41,320 nt of DNA from positions 1-41,320 of the forward strand of contig PLIC01000177.1 of the NCBI GenBank assembly GCA_003139995.1, given 5' to 3'. The stretch comes from Candidatus Acidiflorens stordalenmirensis (GTDB lineage: Bacteria > Acidobacteriota > Terriglobia > Terriglobales > Acidobacteriaceae). Below the pieces are notes generated by a model. It worked only from the letters and a program-made list of their open reading frames with translations. It was not told where the DNA came from and ran no database searches. The stretch's first letter is position 1, and every line of letters starts with the position of its first letter. This document shows, one piece after another, positions 17,917 through 26,010 of the stretch. The translations under genes were made by a program, and so were the position numbers.

Positions 17917-18611
17917 TGCGTACGCGCTTTCAGCAGCAGATGGAGGATCTGCGGGAGAAACTGCTCCGCATGGGCGGTCTCGCGGAACTGGCGGTTGATC
18001 GCGCCACCCAGGCATACACCGAACGCGATCTCACTCGCTGCCAGCTGGTCCTCGAAAACGAGAGCCTCATCAACGCCGCCGAGCGCGAGATCGATGAAAT
18101 GGCCTTCGACATCCTCGCCACGCAGCAACCGGCGGCCACGGATCTGCGCTTCATTCTCGCGGTGACCAAGATCAACGCCGACCTCGAGCGCGTGGGCGAT
18201 CAGGCCGTCAACATCGCCGAGCGCGTCATGGACTTGATTGAATTGCCGGCGGTCGAGTTGCCCGTCGATATTCCGCGCATGGCCACCGCCGTCAGCGCCA
18301 TGGTGCGGCGCGCGCTGGAGTCGTTTGTGGAAGGCAAAGCCGAACTCGCCCAGGCCGTTTTGGAAATGGATCACGTGGTCGACCGGATGCGCGACGAAGC
18401 TTTTATAATGCTCGTGCGAAAGATGAACGAAGAGCCGCAAGTGACTCAACAGGCTCTGGATGCGCTCTTGGTGGCGCGCAATCTCGAACGCGTTGCCGAC
18501 CATGCCACCAACATTTCCGAGGATGTAATTTTCTGGGTTCTGGGAGCCGATGTCCGTCATCACGCGCAGGCAGCGTCCGCCGCGCAACGGCCGGAGAGAA
18601 GCGAAGCATAG
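17913..18611 (+). CDS. phoU: Phosphate signalling/transport regulator PhoU
   Basis: Negative regulator of the Pho response that couples PstSCAB to the PhoR-type sensor kinase. The 232-residue protein consists of two similar three-helix PhoU repeats; the metal-binding signatures [19 protein letters not shown] in the first repeat and [14 protein letters not shown] in the second are present. A ribosome site is not needed because it is coupled to pstB through the ATGA overlap. No phoB/phoR pair occurs in the window, so the sensor must be elsewhere. A very strong hairpin follows 5 nt after the stop and probably ends the operon. Confidence 0.94.
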   Translation: MMRTRFQQQMEDLREKLLRMGGLAELAVDRATQAYTERDLTRCQLVLENESLINAAEREIDEMAFDILATQQPAATDLRFILAVTKINADLERVGDQAVNIAERVMDLIELPAVELPVDIPRMATAVSAMVRRALESFVEGKAELAQAVLEMDHVVDRMRDEAFIMLVRKMNEEPQVTQQALDALLVARNLERVADHATNISEDVIFWVLGADVRHHAQAASAAQRPERSEA

Positions 18612-18615
18612 AGGC

Positions 18616-18694
18616 ATCGGGTGATCGGGTCATCGGGCCATCTAAAGGGCAAAGGCTTTTGACTTTAGATCACCCGATGACCCGATCACCCGAT
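18616..18694. terminator. Large near-perfect hairpin after phoU
   Basis: The left arm is 18616-18647 and the right arm 18663-18694. There are 22 perfect pairs built from repeated ATCGGGT words, a 2-nt mismatch, then 8 perfect pairs (ATCTAAAG/CTTTAGAT), with a 15-nt loop. The arm contains tandem ATCGGGTG/ATCGGGTC units. It sits between the phoU stop and the next gene and could terminate transcription in both directions, though no U-run follows. Confidence 0.7.
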
Positions 18695-18725
18695 GGCCCG
18701 ACCTGCGATACACTGTTCGAACCCC

Positions 18726-19835
18726 ATGACCCAGAGAATCCGAGTTTTTGCCACTTGCGACATTGGAGATGCCCTTAACCTTCTTCGCCACAAGGGATAC
18801 GATCTGGAAGTCTATCCCAAGCCCGAAGCTCCGCCGAAAAGTCTGATCGTCGAAAAGGTGAAGTCCGGCGTGGATGGCCTGATCACCACGCTGCGCGATG
18901 AGATCGACGCCGAGGTTTTCGCTGCCGGAGAAGGCACGCTCAAAGTAGTCGCACAGTACGCCGTCGGATTTGACAATATCAACCGCGCCGACGCCAACAA
19001 GTACAAAGTCCTCTTCACTTATACCGCCGACGTCCTGACCGAAGCGACTGCGGAGTACGCTTTTTTCCTGATGGGCGCGCTCGCCCGTAAACTCTGGTCC
19101 GCCGAACATCTGACGCGCGAAAACCGCTGGATCTACTGGCATCCCTACCTGCCATTTCTGGGCGACGAAGTCACCGGAAAGACCGTCGCCGTTATCGGCA
19201 CGGGGCGCATCGGCCTCGCCTTCATCAAGAAGTGCGCGGGATTCGACATGAACATCCTGTGCTTTGATCCGGCCTATGAAAACCACGACTACATCCGGGC
19301 CATACAAGAGGTGAAGGATCTCCGCTTCCAGCGCGGCATCAGCCGCGAGAGAGCCACCATTCGTTACACCACGTTGCACGAGGCCTTGAGCACCGCGGAT
19401 TTCATCAGCCTGCACGTTCCCCTGGCGCGCGAGGGCGAGAGCGCCACGCCGACTTATCACCTGATCAACGAAGCCACGCTGCGCATGATGAAGCCCACCG
19501 CCATGATCGTGAACACGTCGCGTGGTCCGGTGGTGGACGGGGCCGCTCTGGCCCGCGCTTTGCGCGAGAACTGGATCGCCGGCGCCGCGCTCGATGTTTA
19601 CGAGGAAGAGCCTCTGCCCGCCGATTCTCCGCTGCGCGATCCCGCAATCGCCGACCGCTGCCGCCTGCTGCCCCACTTCGCCAGCGCCGCGCGCATTACC
19701 CGCCTGTCGTCCGATCCTAATAAAGGCATGGCCGGCCGCTGCGTGCAGGGACTGATCGACGTGCTGGAAGGGAACTACGGCGGCGATGTTACGAAGATGC
19801 CGTACGTGGTAAACAAGGAGGCGTTCACGAAGTAG
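18726..19835 (+). CDS. NAD-dependent D-isomer-specific 2-hydroxyacid dehydrogenase
   Basis: Cytoplasmic oxidoreductase interconverting a 2-oxoacid and a D-2-hydroxyacid. The nucleotide-binding motif GTGRIG is near residue 158, followed by an acidic strand end. VNTSRGPVVDGAAL, the YEEEPLP segment and the His-containing LLPHFASAARIT region follow the family's catalytic order. An insertion of about 30 residues after the Rossmann motif (around YENHDYIRAIQEV) is longer than in common glycerate or phosphoglycerate dehydrogenases. I start at ATG 18726 because the upstream ATG 18693 falls within the phoU hairpin. The substrate (glycerate, glyoxylate, lactate) is undetermined. A GC hairpin follows the stop. 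Confidence 0.88.
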   Translation: MTQRIRVFATCDIGDALNLLRHKGYDLEVYPKPEAPPKSLIVEKVKSGVDGLITTLRDEIDAEVFAAGEGTLKVVAQYAVGFDNINRADANKYKVLFTYTADVLTEATAEYAFFLMGALARKLWSAEHLTRENRWIYWHPYLPFLGDEVTGKTVAVIGTGRIGLAFIKKCAGFDMNILCFDPAYENHDYIRAIQEVKDLRFQRGISRERATIRYTTLHEALSTADFISLHVPLAREGESATPTYHLINEATLRMMKPTAMIVNTSRGPVVDGAALARALRENWIAGAALDVYEEEPLPADSPLRDPAIADRCRLLPHFASAARITRLSSDPNKGMAGRCVQGLIDVLEGNYGGDVTKMPYVVNKEAFTK

Positions 19836-19842
19836 AGGGTGT

Positions 19843-19866
19843 GGGGACGGGCGTCCCGCCCGCCCC
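19843..19866. terminator. GC hairpin after the dehydrogenase
   Basis: GGGGACGGGCG pairs with CGCCCGCCCC with one bulged A and a 3-nt loop, 8 nt after the stop codon. The GACGGGCG word recurs in the hairpin at 28990-29021, so it may be a small mobile palindrome used as a terminator. Confidence 0.55.
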
Positions 19867-19982
19867 AAGCCGAGCGAAGCTCCGCAGGCTCTATCCCGCG
19901 GACGTAGAGAATGCTGGCAGCGCTTCTCCGAAAACTTGCCGCCGACCGATCTCACCTGTTAGTCTCGCTACTCACTCACGCC

Positions 19983-22103
19983 ATGAAAAATATTAAACGC
20001 ATTTTCGCCTGTCTTATCTGTCTGCCGCTCGCTTCTCACGCCCAGGTCAGCGACGCCGTCCGCGCGCTCAAGGTTCTACCGGCCCCGAAAGAAGTCCGCA
20101 TGGCGGAAGGCAGGCTCGTGATCAAGCCCTCGACCGCCATCCTCATCAGCAATTCCGAAGACCGAACTGCGGCCGAAACTCTGCAGGAAGAGATCCACGA
20201 CCGCACGGGTATGAACCTGTCCATCGGGCTCGTGACGGCCGCTCCGAAAACGACGGGGCACATTTCACTTGGCCGCCTGACCGACCGCGGTTTGCGGGCA
20301 TATCTCGAATCGCAGGGAGTGAAAACGGGAGACGACTTTGACAAGCAAGGTTACGTGATCCGCGTGACCGACTCCGGAGTGCTGGTGGCCGGGCGCACCG
20401 CGCAAGGCCTGTTCTACGGCGTGCAGACCCTTCGCCAGTTGCTGCGCCCGGAACGCCTCGGAGGAAAGACGCTCGCGGTGCCGGCTTTGGTTATCCGCGA
20501 CTGGCCCAGCATGGAATGGCGGGGCATGCAAGACGACATCAGCCGCGGTCCCATCCCCACGCTCGACTACTTGAAGATGCAGATCCACATGTTGGCGGAG
20601 TACAAGATCAACCTGCTCGGGTTCAACATGGAGCACGTTTTCGATTTCCAGACCCAGCCGCTGGTCCCACCTAAAGACGTCGCGCCCAAAGAAGCGGCGC
20701 TGACTCCCGCCGAGATCAAGGAACTGGTCGAGTACGCCGGCAAGTACTACGTCACCCTCTTGCCCGAGCAGCAGGCCTTCGGACATCTTCATCAATTCTT
20801 GAAGTACGAAATCTATTCCGATCTCGCCGAAACGCCCCACGGCCACGTACTCACGCCCACCAATCCCAAAAGCTACGATTTCATTCGGCAGATCTACGGC
20901 GAGATCGTTCCCTTGTTTCCCGGCCCGCTCTTCCACATCGGCGCCGACGAAACTTTCGAACTTGGGCTCGGCCAGACAAAAGCTCTCGCTGCGCAGGAGG
21001 GCCTCGGCCGCGTTTATCTCGAACACCTCCAGAAAGTTTTCGAGATCATGCAGCCTTATCACAAGCAACTTATGTTCTGGGGAGATATCGCGGTCAAGTA
21101 TCCCGAACTGCTTACCATCCTTCCCAAAGATATGATCGCCGTTCCGTGGGACTACGAACCCAAGCCGAGCTACGAAGACATCATTACGCCATACACCAAC
21201 GTCGGACTGCGCGTAGTCGTCGCGCCCGGAGCAGGCAACTGGCGCGCGATCTGGCCTGACCTCGACAGCGCCTTCGTGAACATCCGGAACTTTGTTCGCG
21301 ACGGCCAAAAGCATCAGGCCCTCGGCGCCCTCAACACCACTTGGAACGACGACGGCGAATCCCTCATCGATATGGATTGGCCAGCCCTGGTCTTTGGCGC
21401 GGCCGCCAGTTGGCAGCCCGGCGAGTCCAGCATCGACGACTTTAAGAACAGTTATGACTGGGCCTTCTACCGCAATAATGATGACGACAGAACTTTTGCT
21501 GAGGTGATCGAGAATCTCGATCGGCCCAATACGCTCCTCGGGGGAGTGAAAGTGGACAGCGCGAGCGACGATCTCTTCTGGTCCGATCCATTCAGTGAAG
21601 CCGGAGCCAACATCGCCGCCAAAGCTCTGCCTGCCACCCACGATTTGCGTATCAGCGCGGAACACGCCGCCGAATCGCTCCTGCTCAATCGAGCTAAGGC
21701 GCGGCTCCATTCCGAGACTCTCGATGACATGCTCCTTGCCGCCTGGCACCTGGACACGCTGGGCATGAAGATCCAGTTCACATCCGAAATCAGCCGCTAC
21801 TACTGGGACGCTTATCAGAATCAGACCGACGGGGCACGTGTGCAAAACGATCTGGACGAAATTGTCGACGTCAACGGGCGGTTAGAGAGCTTGCGCGACT
21901 CAATCACCTACATGCGGAAGATGTACGCGGAAGGCTGGGCGCGCGAGAACCATCCCTACTGGCTGGACAACGTTCTGGTTCGCTACGACAATCTGGCGTC
22001 GGAGGCGCAAGCGAAAATCGTCGTCGTGCAAGCAGCGCAACGTCAGTATTGGAGCACCAAGACGCTGCCCGCTCCCGAGCAGTTGGGATTTTTCTTGAAG
22101 TAG
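19983..22103 (+). CDS. Exported glycoside hydrolase family 20 (beta-N-acetylhexosaminidase-like)
   Basis: Secreted enzyme predicted to remove terminal beta-linked GlcNAc/GalNAc by substrate-assisted catalysis. The ATG at 19983 opens a clear signal peptide (Lys/Arg start, hydrophobic core, cleavage after SHA). Residues about 30-160 form the GH20b-type N-terminal domain; the TIM barrel follows. The catalytic pair Asp322-Glu323 sits in HIGADETFELG, the conserved H-x-G-A-D-E signature. The C-terminal region of about 250 residues is helical and not assigned. The total of 706 residues is long but within the family range. An upstream in-frame ATG at 19911 would add a non-signal extension and is less likely. 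The glycosylasparaginase gene 2.5 kb downstream suggests glycoprotein turnover. Confidence 0.87.
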   Translation: MKNIKRIFACLICLPLASHAQVSDAVRALKVLPAPKEVRMAEGRLVIKPSTAILISNSEDRTAAETLQEEIHDRTGMNLSIGLVTAAPKTTGHISLGRLTDRGLRAYLESQGVKTGDDFDKQGYVIRVTDSGVLVAGRTAQGLFYGVQTLRQLLRPERLGGKTLAVPALVIRDWPSMEWRGMQDDISRGPIPTLDYLKMQIHMLAEYKINLLGFNMEHVFDFQTQPLVPPKDVAPKEAALTPAEIKELVEYAGKYYVTLLPEQQAFGHLHQFLKYEIYSDLAETPHGHVLTPTNPKSYDFIRQIYGEIVPLFPGPLFHIGADETFELGLGQTKALAAQEGLGRVYLEHLQKVFEIMQPYHKQLMFWGDIAVKYPELLTILPKDMIAVPWDYEPKPSYEDIITPYTNVGLRVVVAPGAGNWRAIWPDLDSAFVNIRNFVRDGQKHQALGALNTTWNDDGESLIDMDWPALVFGAAASWQPGESSIDDFKNSYDWAFYRNNDDDRTFAEVIENLDRPNTLLGGVKVDSASDDLFWSDPFSEAGANIAAKALPATHDLRISAEHAAESLLLNRAKARLHSETLDDMLLAAWHLDTLGMKIQFTSEISRYYWDAYQNQTDGARVQNDLDEIVDVNGRLESLRDSITYMRKMYAEGWARENHPYWLDNVLVRYDNLASEAQAKIVVVQAAQRQYWSTKTLPAPEQLGFFLK

Positions 22104-22112
22104 AGATTCGGC

Positions 22113-22189
22113 TGTCATCTTGGGCGAAGCGAAAGACCTATGCATTGCGCGGTCAAATACACAGGTCCTTCGCTTCGCTCATGCTGACA
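22113..22189. repeat. GCGAAGCGAA inverted repeat, copy 2
   Basis: Arms of 30 nt (22113-22142 and 22160-22189) agree at 25 of 30 positions as reverse complements; core words are GCGAAGCGAA and GACCT. It lies 9 nt after the GH20 stop and could fold in the transcript. It is related to the element at 10032-10121. Confidence 0.65.
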
Positions 22190-22241
22190 ATGCGGTTTTA
22201 TGCCGCGCAGTTCCGTGGCATGACACTAATCACTGGGATTC

Positions 22242-23411
22242 ATGTTCTCTCACCGCACAGACTGGCGGCTCATCCCAAACGCTCTCACGCGCGCGATCGA
22301 GGAAGCGCGCGCTTCGGGCCAGAAAATTCTCGATCTCACCATCTCGAATCCAACCGAAGCCGGCGTCCGCCCCGACCCTGAAATCGTGCTCGCTGCGCTG
22401 GCGAACCCGGAAGCGATGCATTACGACCCGCAACCCCGCGGTCTGCTCCAAGCGCGCCAAGCCGTGTGCCGCTACTATCGCGAGTCGCACGAGGTCTTCG
22501 ATCTCGATCCCGAGCGCCTGATTCTGACCACCAGCACCAGCGAAGCTTATTCGTACGTCTTCCGTCTGCTCTCGAATCCCGGCGACGAGATCCTTGTACC
22601 CAAGCCGAGCTACCCGCTGTTCGAGTTTCTCGCCGATCTCGCGGACGTCAAACTCGTTCCGTATCCACTGCTCTACGATCACGGCTGGCAAATCGATGTC
22701 GATTCGCTCTACAAAGCGGCAACCGCGCAGTCGCGAGCTGTGATTCTCGTCCATCCCAACAACCCGACCGGTTCGTACGTCTCTGCTGCGGAAACCTCGG
22801 TGCTCAACGCTTTCTGCGGTGACTACGGTCTGGCTCTAATCGTGGACGAAGTTTTTCTTGACTATGCGCATGACGGTGTTCTACGCGGCAGCTTCGTCTC
22901 CAACGCCGAGGCGCTCACCTTCACGCTCAGTGGAGCTTCCAAGATTTCCGCGCTCCCGCAGATGAAACTTGCCTGGGTCGCCACCAGCGGCCCGGAGGAA
23001 ATGGTTCGCGAAGCGGGAGCGCGGCTCGAAATCATCGCCGATACATTTCTCTCCATGAACGCCCCCGTCCAGCTTGCCGCCCCGGTGCTGCTCGATCAAC
23101 GCAAACAGATCCAGCCCATTCTTCTCGACCGTTTGCGCGAGAATCTCGCGGAACTCGATCGCCAACTCGCAAGTCATCCCTCGTGCACGCGACTGCAAGT
23201 CGAGGGCGGATGGTACGCCGTGCTGCGCGTCCCCGTACTTGGAACTGACGAAGATCTGGCCATTGATCTTGTGCGGAGGACGGGTGTCATCGTCCATCCC
23301 GGACACTTCTACGATTTCGCAGGCGAAGGCCATCTGGTACTGAGCCTGATTACCGATCCTGAAGATTTTCACGAAGGCGTCGCGCGGTTGCTGCAGGTGG
23401 TTGGGGCCTGA
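22242..23411 (+). CDS. PLP-dependent class I/II aminotransferase
   Basis: Fold-type I aminotransferase of 389 residues. The Schiff-base lysine is Lys234 in the SGASKISALPQMKLAW segment. The LTTSTSEAYSYVF loop, VHPNNPTGSYV and the DEVFLDYA motif (PLP ring Asp and Tyr) are all in the usual order. It resembles the alanine/aspartate-type aminotransferases (AAT_like fold); the amino donor is not predictable. It probably acts in the cytoplasm, as there is no signal peptide. The ATG at 22242 lacks a strong ribosome site, but the MFSHRTDW start is family-like. It stands between GH20 and the membrane protein, all on the plus strand. Confidence 0.88.
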   Translation: MFSHRTDWRLIPNALTRAIEEARASGQKILDLTISNPTEAGVRPDPEIVLAALANPEAMHYDPQPRGLLQARQAVCRYYRESHEVFDLDPERLILTTSTSEAYSYVFRLLSNPGDEILVPKPSYPLFEFLADLADVKLVPYPLLYDHGWQIDVDSLYKAATAQSRAVILVHPNNPTGSYVSAAETSVLNAFCGDYGLALIVDEVFLDYAHDGVLRGSFVSNAEALTFTLSGASKISALPQMKLAWVATSGPEEMVREAGARLEIIADTFLSMNAPVQLAAPVLLDQRKQIQPILLDRLRENLAELDRQLASHPSCTRLQVEGGWYAVLRVPVLGTDEDLAIDLVRRTGVIVHPGHFYDFAGEGHLVLSLITDPEDFHEGVARLLQVVGA

Positions 23412-23481
23412 ATACGGACAGTGAGTCATTTTCCGGATTGCCTATGATCGAAGCGGAATCCGAGCCCAACCAGTTCGGAAC

Positions 23482-24444
23482 GTGAGCTCTATCGCCTGCT
23501 TGCGACAATTGTGGACCGGTCTAGGAGGACGGAGCTATACTCCGCCACATATGGATGATCCCGGCGTCAGCTCGCGAATGGTTCTACTGGGCCATCTGCT
23601 GATCACGATTCCTGCGATTGCAGTAATTCCGCTCATTTTGTACTTTGGCTGGTACATATTTGGCCCAGACCTGCTGTTGTATTACCTGTGTGCGGGACTG
23701 GCGGTCTCGTGGCAGTGGTACTCGGCAGCCGCACCGCGCTGGAAGGAATCGCTTCGAAAGAAGAACGTTCAGGAGAACGAAATTGAGGAAATACAGCGGC
23801 ACACCGGTCTGCTATGGCCGGGGGCATCAACGGTCGGTCTGTTCGCTCTCCATACGACGATTGCTGCGATTTGCGCGCTCCGTATAGGTCCTTGGCTGGT
23901 TGGCCATTGGTTCGCTTGGATACTGCCGTTGGGTGGAAGAACCTCGCCTAGCGGTTTTACGGCCTACTCAGACTACTACCTCCAGCATGTGGAGCTGGCG
24001 AGTATTCTTCCAGCGCTGGTTATAGGCTACGTTGTTTGCAGATACTTGCCGAAGCTGGCAACGTGGGCTTGGGTTTTGCCCACGTTAATCCTTTCTTACA
24101 AACTCTTGACCTTCACCGATCCACAAGCATCCGTATTTACCTCCCATCCTCTGTCTCGTTTTTCGTATTACTTCGTGATCGTGCGACTCACGCCCACTTT
24201 TACCGATCTTCGTGGTTCTGATCCCATCCGGCTTGTGCGACAGATGACGGTAGTCGAGCCGTTTTATTCCGGCGTGGCATATAGCATCGGAGCGCTTCTG
24301 GAAAGTCACAAAATGTTGGAAAGGATCATCGGGAATATTTTTGCGGAGCCTGAGGCTGAAGTGTTTGGGACGGAGCAAGCGGGAGCCGAGTCTGCCGTGG
24401 ACGCCAACGAGGAACCTGTCCACGAACGCAACCGAGTCCCGTGA
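23482..24444 (+). CDS. Orphan polytopic membrane protein
   Basis: I do not recognise the family. The product has about five hydrophobic segments (near residues 35-60, 68-85, 118-138, 170-190 and 195-212) joined by short loops, a charged helix around KKNVQENEIEEIQRH between segments 2 and 3, and a hydrophilic, Glu-rich C-terminal tail. The start is uncertain: GTG 23482 or ATG 23551, which would remove 23 residues; an AGGAGG lies 22 nt before the ATG, rather far. It overlaps the open frame of the next gene but ends 168 nt before that gene's Tat start. It is more AT-rich than its neighbours, so it may be a more recent arrival. Confidence 0.6.
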   Translation: MSSIACLRQLWTGLGGRSYTPPHMDDPGVSSRMVLLGHLLITIPAIAVIPLILYFGWYIFGPDLLLYYLCAGLAVSWQWYSAAAPRWKESLRKKNVQENEIEEIQRHTGLLWPGASTVGLFALHTTIAAICALRIGPWLVGHWFAWILPLGGRTSPSGFTAYSDYYLQHVELASILPALVIGYVVCRYLPKLATWAWVLPTLILSYKLLTFTDPQASVFTSHPLSRFSYYFVIVRLTPTFTDLRGSDPIRLVRQMTVVEPFYSGVAYSIGALLESHKMLERIIGNIFAEPEAEVFGTEQAGAESAVDANEEPVHERNRVP

Positions 24445-24611
24445 GCGAGCGATTGTCGAAACATCCCATAACGCTCACAACCCCAGAATCGCCCGTTCAC
24501 CGGCCAGTAGTCAGCGACGCGGAAACCGACCCACTACGAATCCACCCCTCCGCGCCAGATCAGATCTTCTTCGTGTTATCCTTCTCGCCGTCCCCTGCAT
24601 ACGGAGAATTC

Positions 24612-25886
24612 ATGTCCATAAGTCGTCGTGGATTTCTAGGTTCCGCAATCGCTGCATCGGTGGGCACTGGCCTGAATGCGCGAGGCCTCAACGCGCAAGA
24701 CAAAGTTAAAGACGATGTGCCCCGTCCCGCCAATCCGTTTGGCGCCGGCAAGCGGCCGATCATCATCTGCGCCAACAACGGAGTCAACTATCTCGACGAC
24801 GCCTTCGCTTTCCTGAAAAACGGCGGCGATACGCTCGACGCTGCCCTGCGCGTTGTAAAGGGGCCGGAAGACGATCCGAATGACGACAGCGTCGGACTCG
24901 GCGGCCTTCCCAACGAAGAAGGCGTGGTCGAACTCGACGCCTGCTGTATGCATGGGCCCACGCGCCGCGCCGGATCGGTGGGCGGCGTGCGGAATATCAA
25001 GAACGTTTCGCTTGTGTCCAAGGCTGTGATGGAACATACCGGCCACGTCATGCTTGTCAGCGAAGGCGCCGAACGATTCGCTGTCGCCGTGGGTTTCCCG
25101 CGCGAGAATCTGCTCACCGAACGGTCGCGCAAAATCTGGCTGCTCTGGAAGGAGTATCACTCGACAGACGACTGGTGGGGTCCGGGATTGGCCGACCCGC
25201 AATGGAAGCCGCCGTCGCCAGCGACGTCACCTCAATCCGAACCTCAATCCGACCTGTGGGAACAACGCATCCAACGCCTCGAAGAGCATGCCGCCCGGCT
25301 GGGCATCGAACCGGAATTCCGCATGGCTGCCATCCGGCGCGTGCTGTCTCCGCCGACCGGCACCATCCACTGCTCCGCGCTCAACGACAAAGGTGAAATC
25401 TCCGGCTGCACAACCACCAGTGGCCTCGCCTTCAAACTCCCCGGACGCTGCGGCGATTCGCCGATCATCGGCGCCGGTTGCTACACCGATCAGGACGTGG
25501 GCTCCGCGGGCGCCACCGGCAGCGGAGAAGAGAACATCAAGGTCGCCGGAGCGCACACCATCATCGAAAATATGCGGCGCGGCATGCCGCCGCTCGAAGC
25601 TGGCCTTGACGCCCTCAAGCGCATCGTCCGCAACTACAACAACGACATGAGCAAGCTCAAGTTCATCGACATGACATACTACGTCCTGCGCAAGGACGGC
25701 GCCTACGCGGGCGTGTCTCTGTGGGAGGGCTATTCTTCGACGCGAGCGCACAAGATCGCCGTTCATGACGGCGCCAAGCGCTCCGAGGTTACAGTAGCGT
25801 TATTCAAAGGCAGCTCGCATGAGTTCCCGCCGTTCCCGGTCGCGATGCCAAAGGAGTTAACGGAGGATTCCGTCTACGTGAAATAG
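24612..25886 (+). CDS. Tat-exported N4-(beta-N-acetylglucosaminyl)-L-asparaginase (glycosylasparaginase family)
   Basis: Ntn-hydrolase that in its family cleaves the GlcNAc-asparagine bond after autoproteolytic activation. The ATG at 24612 has GGAG about 6 nt upstream and opens a twin-arginine signal (SRRGFLG, then a hydrophobic stretch). The predicted nucleophile is Thr251 in PPTG-TIHCSALN, followed by the conserved GCTTTSG and GRCGDSPIIGAG loops. Most characterised members have Asp before the nucleophile (D-T scissile bond); here Gly250 takes that place. A Pro/Ser/Gln-rich insert just before the site probably forms the mobile linker cut out on maturation. At 424 residues it is longer than typical. 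Together with GH20 upstream it suggests N-glycan breakdown outside the cytoplasm. Confidence 0.85.
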   Translation: MSISRRGFLGSAIAASVGTGLNARGLNAQDKVKDDVPRPANPFGAGKRPIIICANNGVNYLDDAFAFLKNGGDTLDAALRVVKGPEDDPNDDSVGLGGLPNEEGVVELDACCMHGPTRRAGSVGGVRNIKNVSLVSKAVMEHTGHVMLVSEGAERFAVAVGFPRENLLTERSRKIWLLWKEYHSTDDWWGPGLADPQWKPPSPATSPQSEPQSDLWEQRIQRLEEHAARLGIEPEFRMAAIRRVLSPPTGTIHCSALNDKGEISGCTTTSGLAFKLPGRCGDSPIIGAGCYTDQDVGSAGATGSGEENIKVAGAHTIIENMRRGMPPLEAGLDALKRIVRNYNNDMSKLKFIDMTYYVLRKDGAYAGVSLWEGYSSTRAHKIAVHDGAKRSEVTVALFKGSSHEFPPFPVAMPKELTEDSVYVK

Positions 25887-26010
25887 GAACATGAAATAAG
25901 GAAGGCAGCGCCGCCGCGAACCTCGTTTCCGCTCTTCCCACCGGGTGTACAATTGTCTCGTTAGGACCGCAGCTTCACGGGACTCTTCTTCCCGCGTTCG
26001 AGGCGCGAAA

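Noticed and set aside
18693-18725. Upstream ATG for the dehydrogenase
   Set aside because: It lies inside the right arm of the phoU hairpin; the added residues are not family-like.
20265-21845. 526-codon frame antisense to GH20
   Set aside because: Antisense to a clear family member with intact catalytic motif; no protein-like pattern.
25945-26010. 22-residue extension of the HPF-sigma protein
   Set aside because: The HPF fold starts exactly at MNVHVSYK with a ribosome site before it.
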